Of a DNA stretch of 64,000 bases, positions 20,001 through 26,539 are shown one piece after another; position 1 is the stretch's first letter; the number at the start of each line of letters is the position of its first letter. Location of the stretch: positions 124,001-188,000 of the forward strand of contig QAMT01000002.1 in NCBI GenBank assembly GCA_003150755.1, written 5' to 3'. Origin of the DNA: Phascolarctobacterium sp. (GTDB lineage: Bacteria > Bacillota > Negativicutes > Acidaminococcales > Acidaminococcaceae). Below the pieces are notes generated by a model. It worked only from the letters and a program-made list of their open reading frames with translations. It had not been told where the DNA came from and did no database searches. A program made the translations under genes and the position numbers.

Positions 20001-22521
20001 TGTTTGCGATGCGGTTATATTCAAAACGTGTAGAAGCATTAATATTAACGCCATCAGCCGCCTTAATAGTTGCTTTATGTTCCGTTCCGTTTTCATCAGT
20101 TACAGCATCTTCAACCACTACGGAAGAAGAATTATCCATATTATTTACAAGCACAGCCGCATTAAGGGTTGCTTCGGCAGGGTAAGCGTCGTTGTAGGAA
20201 GAAGTTGTTCCCGTAGCCGTAATATGCGCGTCTTCAATTTTGGTTAGCGCATCAATATCCATTTTACCGCCAGCAGTAAGGCTGGCATTTTCGCCGATAG
20301 TTACATTGCTGCCGTGTGCCTGACCACTATAAGTTACTGTCGCACCGGCTTTAAAAATTTCACTTAACTGTAAGTTAGGTATATCTTCCTCACCAGAACT
20401 TGATAATTTTCCCTGAAGCTTGCTGCTTAATTTTCCTGCAAGTGTGCCAATCCAGTCTTTAACTTCTCCCTTTTTCTGTTCAACATGGCCTGTAACAATC
20501 TGAGTAGCGGCAGACATATATTTACCGCTGCCTATTGTGCTTTCTGCATTAACATTATCGTCAGTAATGATATTTTCAGCATTCACGTTCAAATCATTGC
20601 CAGCGCTTAAATCAGTATTAATATTTACATTTGCATTGCTGTTAAATTCGGTAACATTAACAGCTACTGCCATAGCCGAAGCTTCAGGCGCTTTAAGAGA
20701 GGTACGGGAAGTAAAATCGCTGGTAGCATCAGCGTTTACATTTAAATTGTTGCCTGCTTGTATTGCAGGTATTGCAGCAGTATCACTGTTAACATTACTA
20801 TTATTTTCATCTTTTTTTATATCAACAACTTTTTTAATATCAACATTAGCACTATTATCTGCATTAGCAACTGTTACGCCAACAACAAACTGGTTAGCCT
20901 CTTTGCCCATCAGGCTCATTTTGTTTTCGGCTTCAACCTTCATATCAGCATCAGCATCAATACTGATATCTTGAGCGGCTTTAACATTGCCTTCGATAGT
21001 GACATTTGCTTTATTGTCAACATCTGTATAAACAACTGCCACGGCAGGAACATTAGCACCGGTCGTCCCACCGGCTGTTTTAAATTTTAAGCCAGTTGTT
21101 GAAGCTGCAGAAGCGGCAAGTGTTTCAGCCTTGGCATCAATATCAACATTACCTTTAGTACTTTCTACACTGCCAGCAGAAGTAATATTAACATTGGCTT
21201 CCGTATCCAGGACGGAATAAGCAGCATCGCCTGCCAGCGGAGTTCCGGAACTTACGGCAAGCTTTAAGGCCGTACCAAAACCACCGCTGTTATCAATATA
21301 ACGGTTAACGGCTTCTGCCTTAACTGTTACATCGCCAGCAGCTTTTACAGTGCCGCCGATATTAACATCAGCTTTAACTTTAGCCAACTGGGCAACATTA
21401 TTGTTATTATTAAGTTTATAATCTTTTATAGTTTCATCATAATCCGCATTGCTGTTGACGGCTGTTGCGTTAATATCAATAGCACCTTTTTCACCTGTAG
21501 TTTCAACAGTGCCGTAAACATCTACTGAAGCATCAAATTCCTGTTCGATAAAATTATTTTTTATAGTTGCATCAATAGTCTCAAGGGTCGTACCTAAAAC
21601 AGGTAATTCTCCCAATTCACTTGTTTTGTTTGCACCGTCAACATATGCCGACAGCACAATATCGCCGCTGCCGGTTTGTGCTGCGGTTAATGCAACACCA
21701 GTTAATCCTGCGTCTACACCGCCTTTGCCATCAGTTCCGGCAATATTTACAATATTACGAAAATCAGTAATACCTGTTTTAATATAAGCATCTTTTACAA
21801 TAGCTCCTGCCTCAGTTTTATTTTCGTCCTCACCAATATCACTATCTGTATTGTTTTTGCCAACAGCAATTTTAGCCGCACGCATCTGCACTTCGTTGGT
21901 AGCGTTTACCTGGCCGAGTACAGTAATAGTACCGCTGGTATTAACAGGAATAGCCTGCCATGCGTTCGCATCCGTTGTAATATTTGTAATATGGGCAAGA
22001 TTTTCTGCTGCGGTACCTGTATCAGCAGTTCCGCCAATAGTCTTTATGCTGTCCATAAAACCTTCTGTCGGCGTCATAACATACAGCGACCCGGTGTTGA
22101 TAACGCCGGATTTGCCGACAGCCATACCGTCTTTGCTTAAAAAGAACAGGTTGCCACCGATTTGGTTGTTTTGAATTGCATTGACTGTACCGTTAATATC
22201 AATACGGCTGTTAACAAAGTTGACAAGGTTGTTTGCACTGTTATTTTGCAAATCTTTAAAATACATATTGGCAATGTTGTTGGCATCAAGCTGGAAATCT
22301 TTAAACACATTGACTGCCGCATTGCCTACAACCTTATCTGCCCAGATATTGGTTACATTGTCATTAACTTTAATTGTGCCATTATCATTTACTTTGTGAA
22401 TTGACTGCGCAAAGCCCACAATAGGCTGCATAATAAAGCCGGCAGCCGTTACGGCAGAAACTATTTTCTGACTAAGGGTATATTTACTTTTTCCGCGGTT
22501 AAACTTTCTTTTAATACTCAT
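5086..22521 (-). CDS. Giant LktA-family filamentous adhesin / TpsA exoprotein (5,811 aa)
   Basis: The N-terminus is an extended signal peptide (basic head, then QKIVSAVTAAGFIMQPIVGF, cleavage near FAQ). The TPS/haemagglutination domain (about residues 40-280) includes NIANMYFKDLQNN, NQIGGNLFFLSKDGMAVGKS and GVINTGSLYVMTP, closely matching what I recall of Fusobacterium LktA. Most of the rest is imperfect repeats with Gly-Ala-Gly-Val motifs (about 1500-3000) and Gly-Asp-Ile/Thr-Thr-Gly motifs (about 5050-5500), expected to form a beta-helix. A charged, Tyr-rich helical stretch (about 4450-4680) breaks this pattern. There is no autotransporter barrel or LPXTG; secretion is expected through the TpsB encoded 12 bp upstream. 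I noticed no cysteine. The gene appears more AT-rich than its neighbours. GGAGGGG precedes the ATG. The likely role is surface adhesion or biofilm; toxicity is not implied by the family name. Confidence 0.95.
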   Translation of the reverse strand: MSIKRKFNRGKSKYTLSQKIVSAVTAAGFIMQPIVGFAQSIHKVNDNGTIKVNDNVTNIWADKVVGNAAVNVFKDFQLDANNIANMYFKDLQNNSANNLVNFVNSRIDINGTVNAIQNNQIGGNLFFLSKDGMAVGKSGVINTGSLYVMTPTEGFMDSIKTIGGTADTGTAAENLAHITNITTDANAWQAIPVNTSGTITVLGQVNATNEVQMRAAKIAVGKNNTDSDIGEDENKTEAGAIVKDAYIKTGITDFRNIVNIAGTDGKGGVDAGLTGVALTAAQTGSGDIVLSAYVDGANKTSELGELPVLGTTLETIDATIKNNFIEQEFDASVDVYGTVETTGEKGAIDINATAVNSNADYDETIKDYKLNNNNNVAQLAKVKADVNIGGTVKAAGDVTVKAEAVNRYIDNSGGFGTALKLAVSSGTPLAGDAAYSVLDTEANVNITSAGSVESTKGNVDIDAKAETLAASAASTTGLKFKTAGGTTGANVPAVAVVYTDVDNKANVTIEGNVKAAQDISIDADADMKVEAENKMSLMGKEANQFVVGVTVANADNSANVDIKKVVDIKKDENNSNVNSDTAAIPAIQAGNNLNVNADATSDFTSRTSLKAPEASAMAVAVNVTEFNSNANVNINTDLSAGNDLNVNAENIITDDNVNAESTIGSGKYMSAATQIVTGHVEQKKGEVKDWIGTLAGKLSSKLQGKLSSSGEEDIPNLQLSEIFKAGATVTYSGQAHGSNVTIGENASLTAGGKMDIDALTKIEDAHITATGTTSSYNDAYPAEATLNAAVLVNNMDNSSSVVVEDAVTDENGTEHKATIKAADGVNINASTRFEYNRIANMIQDVKDAAAQIKNAVSGLDGAIKNDFDGFLSNLNTQIGTWESAFATADETLATSDSGVLAIGEAVTAGLEVLTALNNLNTMLDSNEGSQVAADVKATIQGASDMLTGALAFADPNSYGNFAAASASKGSSGDTSDIAGHHPSAINGAGTVMVNNIDSVSKVEIGSNSEINSNGKVNLNAENYMKDVSLGGLNTVPLTNSGGGTVASIGATVNYSDFNTDTIVAVNDGASISGGDINIAGSNEIDHVSVAGGAGKSPSDENASNNIVLNGMISLVNGSSDILTVVDDGASLTAKPKQYTETVEDESGSTEETKTSTGNISISGHNDTNIVNVAAGLNLGSGSGAIGMGLAYNDFAVKNIAGVADVSEQINALYTTKEHYTDDNGEDAVKYVVDENKVKELNDKLSNNYTASKADDGSISGDGFNVDAATEGSIQSVSVAASASKNDDTGETSFFGKIKGGISNLENNLLGDGGKLDTVTGKIFGTESGKANNFFNMGSKTHGANGDGIKLVGSTNGKGGFMPSFSIAGSGSVSMNMLDNATQAIVDNAKITIMNNNGDINVTARDVSYAGAYSGAAALQWKSGGSASDKSVGFSGAAGVNDITNKVNAAIKNSIIKNADEVNTMALSGGEQLALGLGLNVAKSGNTSGYSGNAAVSVNLIDHDVEALHENNTVQDTGNINVAAYARDIENNGGGSLSAGQQKVGIGASVGVAMLNNNISAGIRGGSYTNVGSIEVDALNALKNVTVGVAAGLSVASGSGTGATVEGAGVYNEVHNTTNAFIEGSSDDNKVVISIDGDRTVKVNAQDIAVDKDGTYEKILTQGITDGVSDLADGEAEIKNRMGEGFDITGKNELAGIEMNDAETQTGGNIDIDKDSGSSIITVAAGLAGSTNKGAGGAAVAITDIENTYTAKIDYADIMAKTVSADAGSDSNIVTVAGGIAAASKGSGVGSVSWNDVVNTANVDILNSTVKAQSTTAKANNTAQIVSVGGQISGAGKAAVGATLSYVGLDNSTEVNITNTDFDKRTNDETEGTSVTAEATNRSDSYNIGAGVSGAGTAAVSGIVVVTQTKGNAGAVIEDSEINNAQHVGVKALDDTDILSVIGNVTGAGTASVGAGVAYTEIGGTSADKEKSEQHVTAEINNSKINSADAESTVSANAEDTARVYNIAIGVGGAGNVAVQGASATTLINKETSAGINSTDIDAAEKDSTKANVTVDAQNSSEITSSADVAAAAGSGAGVGAGIAVNRIIQQTNATINGSKMNVNNLTVNANAAPRIENIGVGAGVAGTGAGVTGSVAVNMIENDVTAHIGSGANIVADDNVGVVATSDEQIANYVGSASVAGTGAAVGASVSVNKITGTTSATVGDKNIDTKVTAKGNGSDLTTNTAINKDTINKALIDNETVDIDSHIERGEESRKGLVVDASSTRDMKSFLINASVAGEGAGVTGTVNVNMIDGATEAGITDTVVNGDANAAAGQNTNVFVNAGDYTNSSGFVGGASVAGIGGGVGLASDTNTVERTTSAIIEDSNINAKKFEVDADSMQGVSSFTVSAGVAGIGAGVSGVVSVTDLKNTTQAAFFYSKVTADTVDIKATHKSIINAGNVGIGAAGLGGGVGLSVGVLKDNSETRVDVGDNEITADVVEKSEINAERDVNVAATNTAVVKPVISATGAGAAGAAGATSINNINSVVKTNINHADINSKKGSITGNAQNTFDIDAYMGGNAAGAFGSVGVSVTVNTIDSTVQTNVTDSELTAESGNITLTADETRDIEQIATNVSGSIGVSAGANIAITNVGEKVENDENSNAADKIAEANNMYSNNEGNNIGSLMGGSSDALTTAGINDAVPTIGAGYGGGKDSQITVNITNSDIDASDTFTAKATENNNISMTLGSGAAGAAAVNAGVGILNVHRNVGVNINGGQIDAQTVDIDTDITGEANLNVYQGSAGVVGANAAVGQVNTTGSSSITVNDVDFTADEIDILAADHGISKVNTLGITVGAVSVGAIVAMAENTGNTSVAITNSSATAKDDADESSITISTEKANTVDAHATGGTGGVLSGSGVVATASDSGTSSITVGAADGGENTFKLNNINIAASAKPFVKAVADSVSVGFLGTAGASVATATATGGASVNVHDGNEFIADTVNIDAKIATQDGKNTVEALAEGNSGGGYASISANAATATADMDVSIDVGDVDYKTETTNVITGYKYDEAGNKTPIVDDVTNGATALNITASNTAKNFADARGVTIGGLFSSGNNVAKTENLSTTTVNFSGSKDENATLLDSLNIAATGTADNKATADGSGGGIVGADLAAKADNNINSTTSVTIGGKLNVDGDIEIEALQSDTANINADALKATVVGLSATAAENTITGSTTVKFDKAEITGSGKLDANAANTINFGNTEKYAVEGSGYGGINVQGAVFNNDITKNATIDVVDSDILTAGAQTMEAKTTGNINASGYIKAAGLGAFTWADINNNIETNNNVNADANSSLKTAEEGADITLAAVDNMDLTVSGVADVQGAAVGGASSDVQSTLTRNNKITVGGDLYAMNDVNLYAGRDKNGSDGILDLAAESETYNYAALPIANPKLDDKIYQYNQVVVNNGSDISSVRNINLYADAGKENVRDTTLMYTWVYSDKQENYTSSTVGDKAPNNKDGSNYVQVDGNLTAGVQNKQYITIGGTYNPETGEAEGSQLVFLNTDTLEAVKAYGKGQEGAVGADGIIINVSDNIDKNSIEFGTFDYGMTLFERYNELGELMQAYAEDPSSTAYVGYKAERERIFNQLSAMGLVQELVDSKGNKYSAAIEGMTVDYIELPDIVASGGNINIQSDELKGSGSLTAQGSPEVVINNNTNLYLKVNNITVGEPGGEINFNNNALTSADKEKYGLTISPDAESENSGRLIINGNYNSGNVYAKVTLPDDQDSTESEEQIITTKPRADIEINGMLNSQNGIVEITSKSNNIVIQGDSASDSAGVKGATVKLSASQGSVSQGFQEGIVSIGGNVQDQYGDLYNQAKDSFDGKYGFQHDSVKDTWTNNSEVKSEGNMIAGENVYINASDINVNGYIQSGYADYVVNIDENVQSKIEQIKNNWQNQGGEALSDAMILTGSAYRIVEGKDVYDEQTGSYYRQLDVYYNPFTGQIVVPDVEANGGQVYLTGRISSTGSGKINVLDGAYDINVTNNTGTDLQLGKLVSNNVEGIISIADTGTKTLTEFTRNQTVVKDMSKIDAATGDYVVKTIEGTSNVYKPEEGLRYNWTTGQETTTKEEYSNTIKAGLWGAVETMDKTELEKFEEEHKPTQKPEETTTTKPNGEYIGQVDGINNNDNFTVIYENEKLDETRVGPGEPERWSTGFLGWFKWEKYTWSITTGTTQQYVASVKADKPISIGFIGNADGNSNIDVISAGNINLTNNIASASAGTGSVINIKSSGGAINQLGGSIIGDNINLDAASGINDIGITSMGDNVSLNAVNSGSGNVDVTVNAAYGTKGNVVLGTLSTASGNASLTADGSITQSGADASVKADRIDLVSNNGAIGTAEQALVVQGGQIVTDATNSLSASVNAQAESNIYLTQADGDLRIGRVYSDNGDVVITVNSGDLIDALPAGEVVDRGNTDELIQKWTDLGLIEGEGAYTEQQKQDIADYEAGVKNEFADYEKQQAYYAQQAEKMTEENQTAYAEAYEKYSEAKAKYDDLKAAYTEYANNSAYYSSESTKPSPENYKTEEAYNEALAEYSKGKKDFEATAGNFAGYDNADAYIEDKMGDAYSAYTKPTVNITNEDGVQETVDVKASFDSYAAYEKLNNTYGSYENADAYLAGEEALAHINNLKNVDKGYWNKDQLLYAISDAIINPDSGATDNIVKDPNIKGNNITVTVNGGSAGLNSDNTKVIGYENMTNVESLKQLASADASNVTYKDGKFTITEKLPVGIQSTGGITVDTDGNAYLTGRTENDTDNVLNINEIKAAGDIRLQGQHGIYNMNAGDRAAITGKNLLIQAGEGSIGSADKMMTINIKGTLQAQGAESIYINQTVANDLVLASVGAGKDIVLQAVNNIVNSSDTALAGADSYIRSDDGTISLIAGGNIGQEGNGIRILDNGAVVNADAKQNIYLSGVDGTGSTGELVLGTIKGANLDVTSVSNINLGRDNNEGTEEDETVNSNINVDAGVDGGNVSLTTNDGSITQTASSSFTADSVNASATENILLGSEANKVNKFVVNGVGEGNKLNGKVTLVSMANNNENTVNVDFAKGEQGLTVNGTVTVNTLGDDTKLNINGGSLTTTGENSGSVTFTSAGSITANTTINSAADIVMNAKGAITNTGSLTADDLVDITTTEGKIDLGGNVKAQKDVTVHSDEGDIEIKGAVTATEEDVDITSGSGAITTTGAISGGNDVKVDTVSGDITAGGDVTGKNNVTIHSGVGDINVSGAVTAATSDVNITSGEGAITTTGAITGGTDVTVDAGTTGTIDLGGSVEAKGGNVLVTTDNGYIITTGNVTAYTDVNVNTNAGDITLGGSVQGETGKVTVTTDSGFIKTKDFVRGYKDVTLESNNGDIEVGGYTESEANNVIANVTGNGDIDFIGTVTASGDVTATVTGEGDIITGDEASVSGIDITFTTNIGNITTGNTLEAKKDIQFNIKEKGDITTGSDLTADKNVDLNVNTGNITFGGDVTANDGNITIDITGDGSLKDAENANNTLTAKGQEGSADSGNIIINLKGAGDVDLYDLYATNNARLDIANGNLTLHEINGELVAMQLRTEDKEMDVDKITAGTQIVLTGSDMSLDNIAQRPDADGMLVVTPDGAQADKPIDNFTIGNIQTNAGSGIRFDRLWVNNSDIHISEGQLWFDKLYVENMAHFSNSNMVAGIYGVPPVRDGSDSVYWINTSENRPESDLQAWQAGVGDWMYLRFTDDAIQESNGILLTLDEYDYVYDQRFTAEDHLRYQHGRYLDEDYKQAYGYGVSLHNRYGLIDYQDFTEENAGEDEIAVEA

Positions 22522-22533
22522 GGTGCCCCTCCG

Positions 22534-24204
22534 TTAGAACTGTCCGTTAACCATAAAATGTATGCGTGTTTTGCTTACTTCTTCTCCGTTAATGTCACGC
22601 ATCAGCGGTACGCCGAGCGTTAAGTTTGTATATATTTTACGGTCAATAGTGCTTTTGATGCCGATGCCGGTGCCTGCCAGCACATGGTCGTCAAAGGCGC
22701 TGTCGCCGTAAACTGCACCGTAGTCAAAAAAGCAATAGGCCGATGTGGTTCTGGCTTTATCCAGCGGCACGCTGTATTCTATGCTGGCGCTGTAACCGCT
22801 GTCGCCGCCAAGGTAGCTTTCTTCATATCCGCGCACGCTGTACATGCCGCCGATGTAAAACTGTTCGGCGCTGGTAAGGTAATCGTCGCCGCTCCACTGT
22901 GCGTCAAGCCTTGCGGATAACATCTGCCCGCCCTGGTAAGCCTTTTGCCAGAAGCCGTTAAAAAAGTATTTGGTAAAATTGTCTTCTTCATTGGCAATGT
23001 TTTCGCTGTCGCCGATGCGGAAGTTATGCTTTTGGTAGATAAGGCTGCTTGCTCCGTAGTTGGTCATGCTAAAGCCTGCGGTGTAGCTTTTTACGGTGTC
23101 GTCAACCCAATGGATACCTAAAAAATCAGTCTGCGAATTCTGATAGCCGTAATCCAGTGTTGCTTCCGTGCGCAGGTTTTCGGTTACTACCAAAGGCTGG
23201 ATAAGCGATACCCCGTAAGCATTGGAATGGCCTTTGATGTCAAGGTCTTCCAGTTCGCCATCGGTAATATGCACACTGTTGGTGCTGTAACTTAAACCGA
23301 GCTTGGTGCCGCTGCGCCCGACAGGCACGCTGTACATTGCGCTGAAGGATTTTGTGCCGTCGCTGCGCATGCCGCTCATCGTCAGCATATCGCGCCTGCC
23401 TGTTAAGCTTCGGTCAGTCCAGAACAAGCCTTCGCGCCATTCGCCGCTCGATTCGCTTCCTGCATTATCCACATATACATTGATATAATTTTTCTGCGGT
23501 TCGTAAGCGGCAATTACATAATCCGTTGTGCCGGGTTCTTCGCCCGCGTGCATGGTAATGCGCAGCTGCACATCGTTGGTAGCGTTAAAAAGCAAAAGGT
23601 CGTCGTTCAAATCGTTAATGTTGCTGATGCTGCCGCGTTCAAGGCCAATACGCCCGGCGATATAATCTTCGCGGGTGGTTTCGTTGCCGGCAATATGCAC
23701 GTTGCCGGTTTTGCCTTCGATAATTTTAATTTCTACAACGCCGTTTTTAATAGTTTGCGGCGGCAGATATGCGCGGCAGGTTAAATAACCTTTTTGCTGA
23801 TATAAATCATTAAGGGCATTTACAATGTCATAAAGATTCTGCAGCGTAACTTCCTGCCCGATGTAGGGTGAAGTAATACCGCTGATTTCTTCTTTGGTCA
23901 AAACTTCGCTGCCGTCAATTTTTATATCGTTCAAAACAAATTTAACGGCGCTTTCGGGAGCTTCTTCCTGCTCTGTGGACTGGCCTTCAACCTTGCTGTC
24001 TTCTTTGGCACGGTCTTCGGCAATCTGCTGGGCCACACGCTGGCGTTCCATGTATTCGCGCATGCGGTTAAGCTGCACGCCCGGGTCGTTAGTGCCGTAC
24101 TGCGGCGGCGGGTTGTTAACGTCATAAGCATAGGCAGACGGCATTACCGCAAAGCCTGCCAGCAAAATGCCGGATATTATTTTATAAAGTTTTGCTTTCT
24201 TCAT
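22534..24204 (-). CDS. TpsB outer-membrane transporter, ShlB/FhaC/HecB family
   Basis: A 556-residue two-partner-secretion pore. Order: signal peptide (about 1-27), a linker with acidic/Gln-rich helix (PPPQYGTNDPGVQLNRMREY and onward), POTRA domain(s) from about residue 88 (FVLNDIKIDGSEVLTKEEI, YLTCRAYLPPQTI, VVEIKIIEGKTGNV), then a 16-strand barrel with the family motif VRGYEESYLGGDSGY and an aromatic C-terminal end IHFMVNGQF. It exports the adjacent TpsA across the outer membrane. Start: an in-frame GTG at 24210 is too close to GAGG, while the ATG at 24204 has an 8-base gap. Stop and adhesin start are 12 bp apart, so the two form one operon. Confidence 0.95.
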   Translation of the reverse strand: MKKAKLYKIISGILLAGFAVMPSAYAYDVNNPPPQYGTNDPGVQLNRMREYMERQRVAQQIAEDRAKEDSKVEGQSTEQEEAPESAVKFVLNDIKIDGSEVLTKEEISGITSPYIGQEVTLQNLYDIVNALNDLYQQKGYLTCRAYLPPQTIKNGVVEIKIIEGKTGNVHIAGNETTREDYIAGRIGLERGSISNINDLNDDLLLFNATNDVQLRITMHAGEEPGTTDYVIAAYEPQKNYINVYVDNAGSESSGEWREGLFWTDRSLTGRRDMLTMSGMRSDGTKSFSAMYSVPVGRSGTKLGLSYSTNSVHITDGELEDLDIKGHSNAYGVSLIQPLVVTENLRTEATLDYGYQNSQTDFLGIHWVDDTVKSYTAGFSMTNYGASSLIYQKHNFRIGDSENIANEEDNFTKYFFNGFWQKAYQGGQMLSARLDAQWSGDDYLTSAEQFYIGGMYSVRGYEESYLGGDSGYSASIEYSVPLDKARTTSAYCFFDYGAVYGDSAFDDHVLAGTGIGIKSTIDRKIYTNLTLGVPLMRDINGEEVSKTRIHFMVNGQF

Positions 24205-24295
24205 CTTCACTACCTCACCCGAAATTTATTTTTCCGAAACAATGTAATTTAATGTATAGCTATTCAGTTTTATTTTACCACATATACACGCTTGC

Positions 24296-24320
24296 AAATG
24301 CAAATCTTTTATTTGCATTT
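24296..24320. promoter_or_regulatory. Perfect 10-bp inverted repeat in the divergent promoter region
   Basis: AAATGCAAAT, a CTTTT spacer and ATTTGCATTT form a perfect dyad between the tpsB start (24204) and the regulator start (24403). It has no following T-run, so it is more likely an operator than a terminator. Binding by the adjacent regulator is inference. Confidence 0.45.
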
Positions 24321-24402
24321 AGGCCGCCTATTTACAAATTAAAGCGTATTGTATTAAACTATATTTAAAAGAATGTAAACTAATTAAATTGAGGAGTATT
24401 AA

Positions 24403-25107
24403 ATGGAAAACGTCATTGCACTAACCAATGACAACAAAATATTCAGCGATTTATTTTATTACAGCACGCTTTACGGCTACCGTTTTAAAATTACCGGCAG
24501 TACGGAAGAAGCGCTGGCGTATTTTGCGCTGCACCGCACGTTTTTATTTGTGGTGGATTGCTTCGACACCAAGCAGGAGTATTTAAAATTTACGCGCCGC
24601 CTGTCACCGGCTGCTGCCATTATTGCCGTCAGCTCTCAGGATGACGAAGAAATAGCCGTGCAGGCTTTTAAAAACGGGGCGGATGGCTTTTTACGCCTGC
24701 CGTGCAGCAGCCGCGAATTTTATTACCGCCTGCAAAACTTCATCCGTTTGTTAAACCTCAACACGGGTAAAGATAAAGTGCAGTCCATCACACTGGGCAA
24801 ACTTAAAATTTATCCGCAAAATAACCAGGTAATGCTGGGCGATGAATTTATCCCGCTGACGGTAACAGAATTTAAGCTTCTGCTGCTGTTTGTATCACGG
24901 CTTAACCAGATAGTGGCCAACGAGGAACTTTACAGCCTGATGTACGAAACGGAGGCTTTGCAATACACCAGCCGCGTAATCGGCGTGCATATCAGCAAGC
25001 TGCGGCGTAAGCTGAAACTGTCAGAACAACCGGAGCTTGATTTAAAAACTATCCACGGAAAGGGTTATTGCCTTGTTTATACCGGCATCGGCAAAAACGG
25101 TGAATAA
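24403..25107 (+). CDS. OmpR/PhoB-type response regulator with atypical receiver
   Basis: A 234-residue two-domain regulator. The N-terminal receiver-like domain (about 1-118) has LFVVDCFD at the phospho-acceptor strand and AFKNGADGFLRLP at the end, where the usual conserved Lys-Pro of receivers is Leu-Pro preceded by Arg, so the phosphorylation switch may be altered. The C-terminal winged helix (about 130-228) is standard, with LTVTEFKLLLLF, VIGVHISKLRRKLKL and IHGKGYCLVY. It is divergent from the tpsBA operon and two bases upstream of a sensor-like gene, which suggests that it controls the adhesin. GAGGAG precedes the ATG. Confidence 0.85.
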   Translation: MENVIALTNDNKIFSDLFYYSTLYGYRFKITGSTEEALAYFALHRTFLFVVDCFDTKQEYLKFTRRLSPAAAIIAVSSQDDEEIAVQAFKNGADGFLRLPCSSREFYYRLQNFIRLLNLNTGKDKVQSITLGKLKIYPQNNQVMLGDEFIPLTVTEFKLLLLFVSRLNQIVANEELYSLMYETEALQYTSRVIGVHISKLRRKLKLSEQPELDLKTIHGKGYCLVYTGIGKNGE

Positions 25108-25109
25108 TT

Positions 25110-26465
25110 ATGGATAATAAGGAATTTTGCAGAAAAGCAAAACAAAACGCAATTGATACGCTTAAAAGTTATTTTGTTGAAGGGAACATGGGAAAAGTCC
25201 TCAGTTATTTTTCTAAAAACTGCGCCAGCTGGATTGGCTGGGGCAGATTTGAAATCTATCCCGATTACAACGAAGTATTTAATACTTTTACAAGCCGCAC
25301 TGACGAAATTTTGCCGGAAGAAATGACGGATATTGAAAGCAAAATACTTTTTGCTGCTGAAGGCGTTTGCGTTGTACTTGTTACCGCCACTATCAGCGCC
25401 AAACCGCAAACCGGAATTTTTACGGAGGAATTCGGCCGCTTTACCTTTACTTTTAATTGTGAAAACGGTGAACCTAAAATTGTACAGCTGCATTCGTCCG
25501 TGCCGTGGAAGAATTTACAGCCGGACGAAATTTACCCGCTGGCAGAAGGCAGCAAAGCATTTTTGCGGCATCAGCAGCAGCTTACGGCACAAAACCTGCC
25601 CGCATTTACTGCCGCCCATACGCCTAACGGCTTAAAATGCTGCCTGGCAGAAAAAAATTACCCGGCGGTTTACCTTAACGACGCTTTGTGCAGGCTGACA
25701 GGTTATGCCAATTCTGCCGAAATGCTTACCGCTACCTGCGGTGAAATAAAAAACATGATTTACAGCGCCGACCTGCCTAAAGTAAAAAAAGTTATGGCCA
25801 GCCATTGCAGCAGCGAGCCCTATAACGTAAATTACCGCCTGCTGCGCAAGGACGGCACCGCAGTCTGGGTACTGGAGCGCGGGCAGTTTGTAGCGACTGA
25901 CGACGACGTGGATTATTTTATCTGCTCCATCGCCCCGCTGCTGCCGCAGGATAAAAACTTTAACTACGGCACGCTTGTAGATTACGAAGAAATTGAGCAT
26001 GCACAAATACCAATGGACCTGTACTTTAAAGCTGCCCTTGATATTTTTGAAAAGAACGATAAACAAACCGCCACCGAAAAGGTGCTGAAATTATGCTGCT
26101 CGATAGCGCAGATTTCCGGCGCGTTTGTTAAAGACATCAGGCAGCGCGGCGAATATATGCCGGTAATAGCCAAATATTTTAACAGCGAAAACGATTTTGC
26201 CAAAGTATTAAAATGCACGCCGCAGGACATTGCCAGGCGGTTTAACAGCCATGGCGTAAACCAGTGCAACGACACTGACCTCTTGCCGAAGGAATATAAA
26301 GATAAACTTGATGCACTGAACGTAAAAGCATATTTAAGCAAAACCATCAGGCAAAACCAGGTGCTGACCTTTGTATCACTCGGCACAGCGCACAGTTGGA
26401 CGGAAAGCGAAAAAGATTTAATAACACAGACGGCAAGGCTTTTAGCACTGATACTGCCGCAATAA
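25110..26465 (+). CDS. NTF2-like / PAS / GAF-like sensor protein without kinase domain
   Basis: A 451-residue cytosolic protein. Residues 1-135 have the pattern of SnoaL/NTF2-like ligand-binding domains (YFVEGNMGKVLSYFSKNCAS, FGRFTFTFNCENGEPKIVQL). Residues about 175-275 are a PAS fold (VYLNDALCRLTGYANSAEML, YNVNYRLLRKDGTAVWVLE). Residues about 305-450 look GAF-like (DIFEKNDKQTATEKVLKLCC, ending LITQTARLLALILPQ). I see no histidine-kinase, GGDEF, EAL or DNA-binding domain. It starts two bases after the response-regulator stop and is almost certainly translationally coupled to it. It may therefore act as a ligand sensor that modulates that regulator by contact. Domain labels are by pattern and are moderate in certainty. 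Confidence 0.7.
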   Translation: MDNKEFCRKAKQNAIDTLKSYFVEGNMGKVLSYFSKNCASWIGWGRFEIYPDYNEVFNTFTSRTDEILPEEMTDIESKILFAAEGVCVVLVTATISAKPQTGIFTEEFGRFTFTFNCENGEPKIVQLHSSVPWKNLQPDEIYPLAEGSKAFLRHQQQLTAQNLPAFTAAHTPNGLKCCLAEKNYPAVYLNDALCRLTGYANSAEMLTATCGEIKNMIYSADLPKVKKVMASHCSSEPYNVNYRLLRKDGTAVWVLERGQFVATDDDVDYFICSIAPLLPQDKNFNYGTLVDYEEIEHAQIPMDLYFKAALDIFEKNDKQTATEKVLKLCCSIAQISGAFVKDIRQRGEYMPVIAKYFNSENDFAKVLKCTPQDIARRFNSHGVNQCNDTDLLPKEYKDKLDALNVKAYLSKTIRQNQVLTFVSLGTAHSWTESEKDLITQTARLLALILPQ

Positions 26466-26480
26466 ATATCACGGTAAAAC

Positions 26481-26514
26481 AAAAATCCCACGGAAAATTC
26501 CGTGGGATTTTTTA
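26481..26514. terminator. Bidirectional terminator between sensor gene and metQ
   Basis: AAAAATCCCACGGAA / TTCCGTGGGATTTTTT is a near-perfect hairpin with a U-run in both directions. Confidence 0.9.
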
Positions 26515-26539
26515 TGCCGTTATTCAGTTTCAGCAGTTA

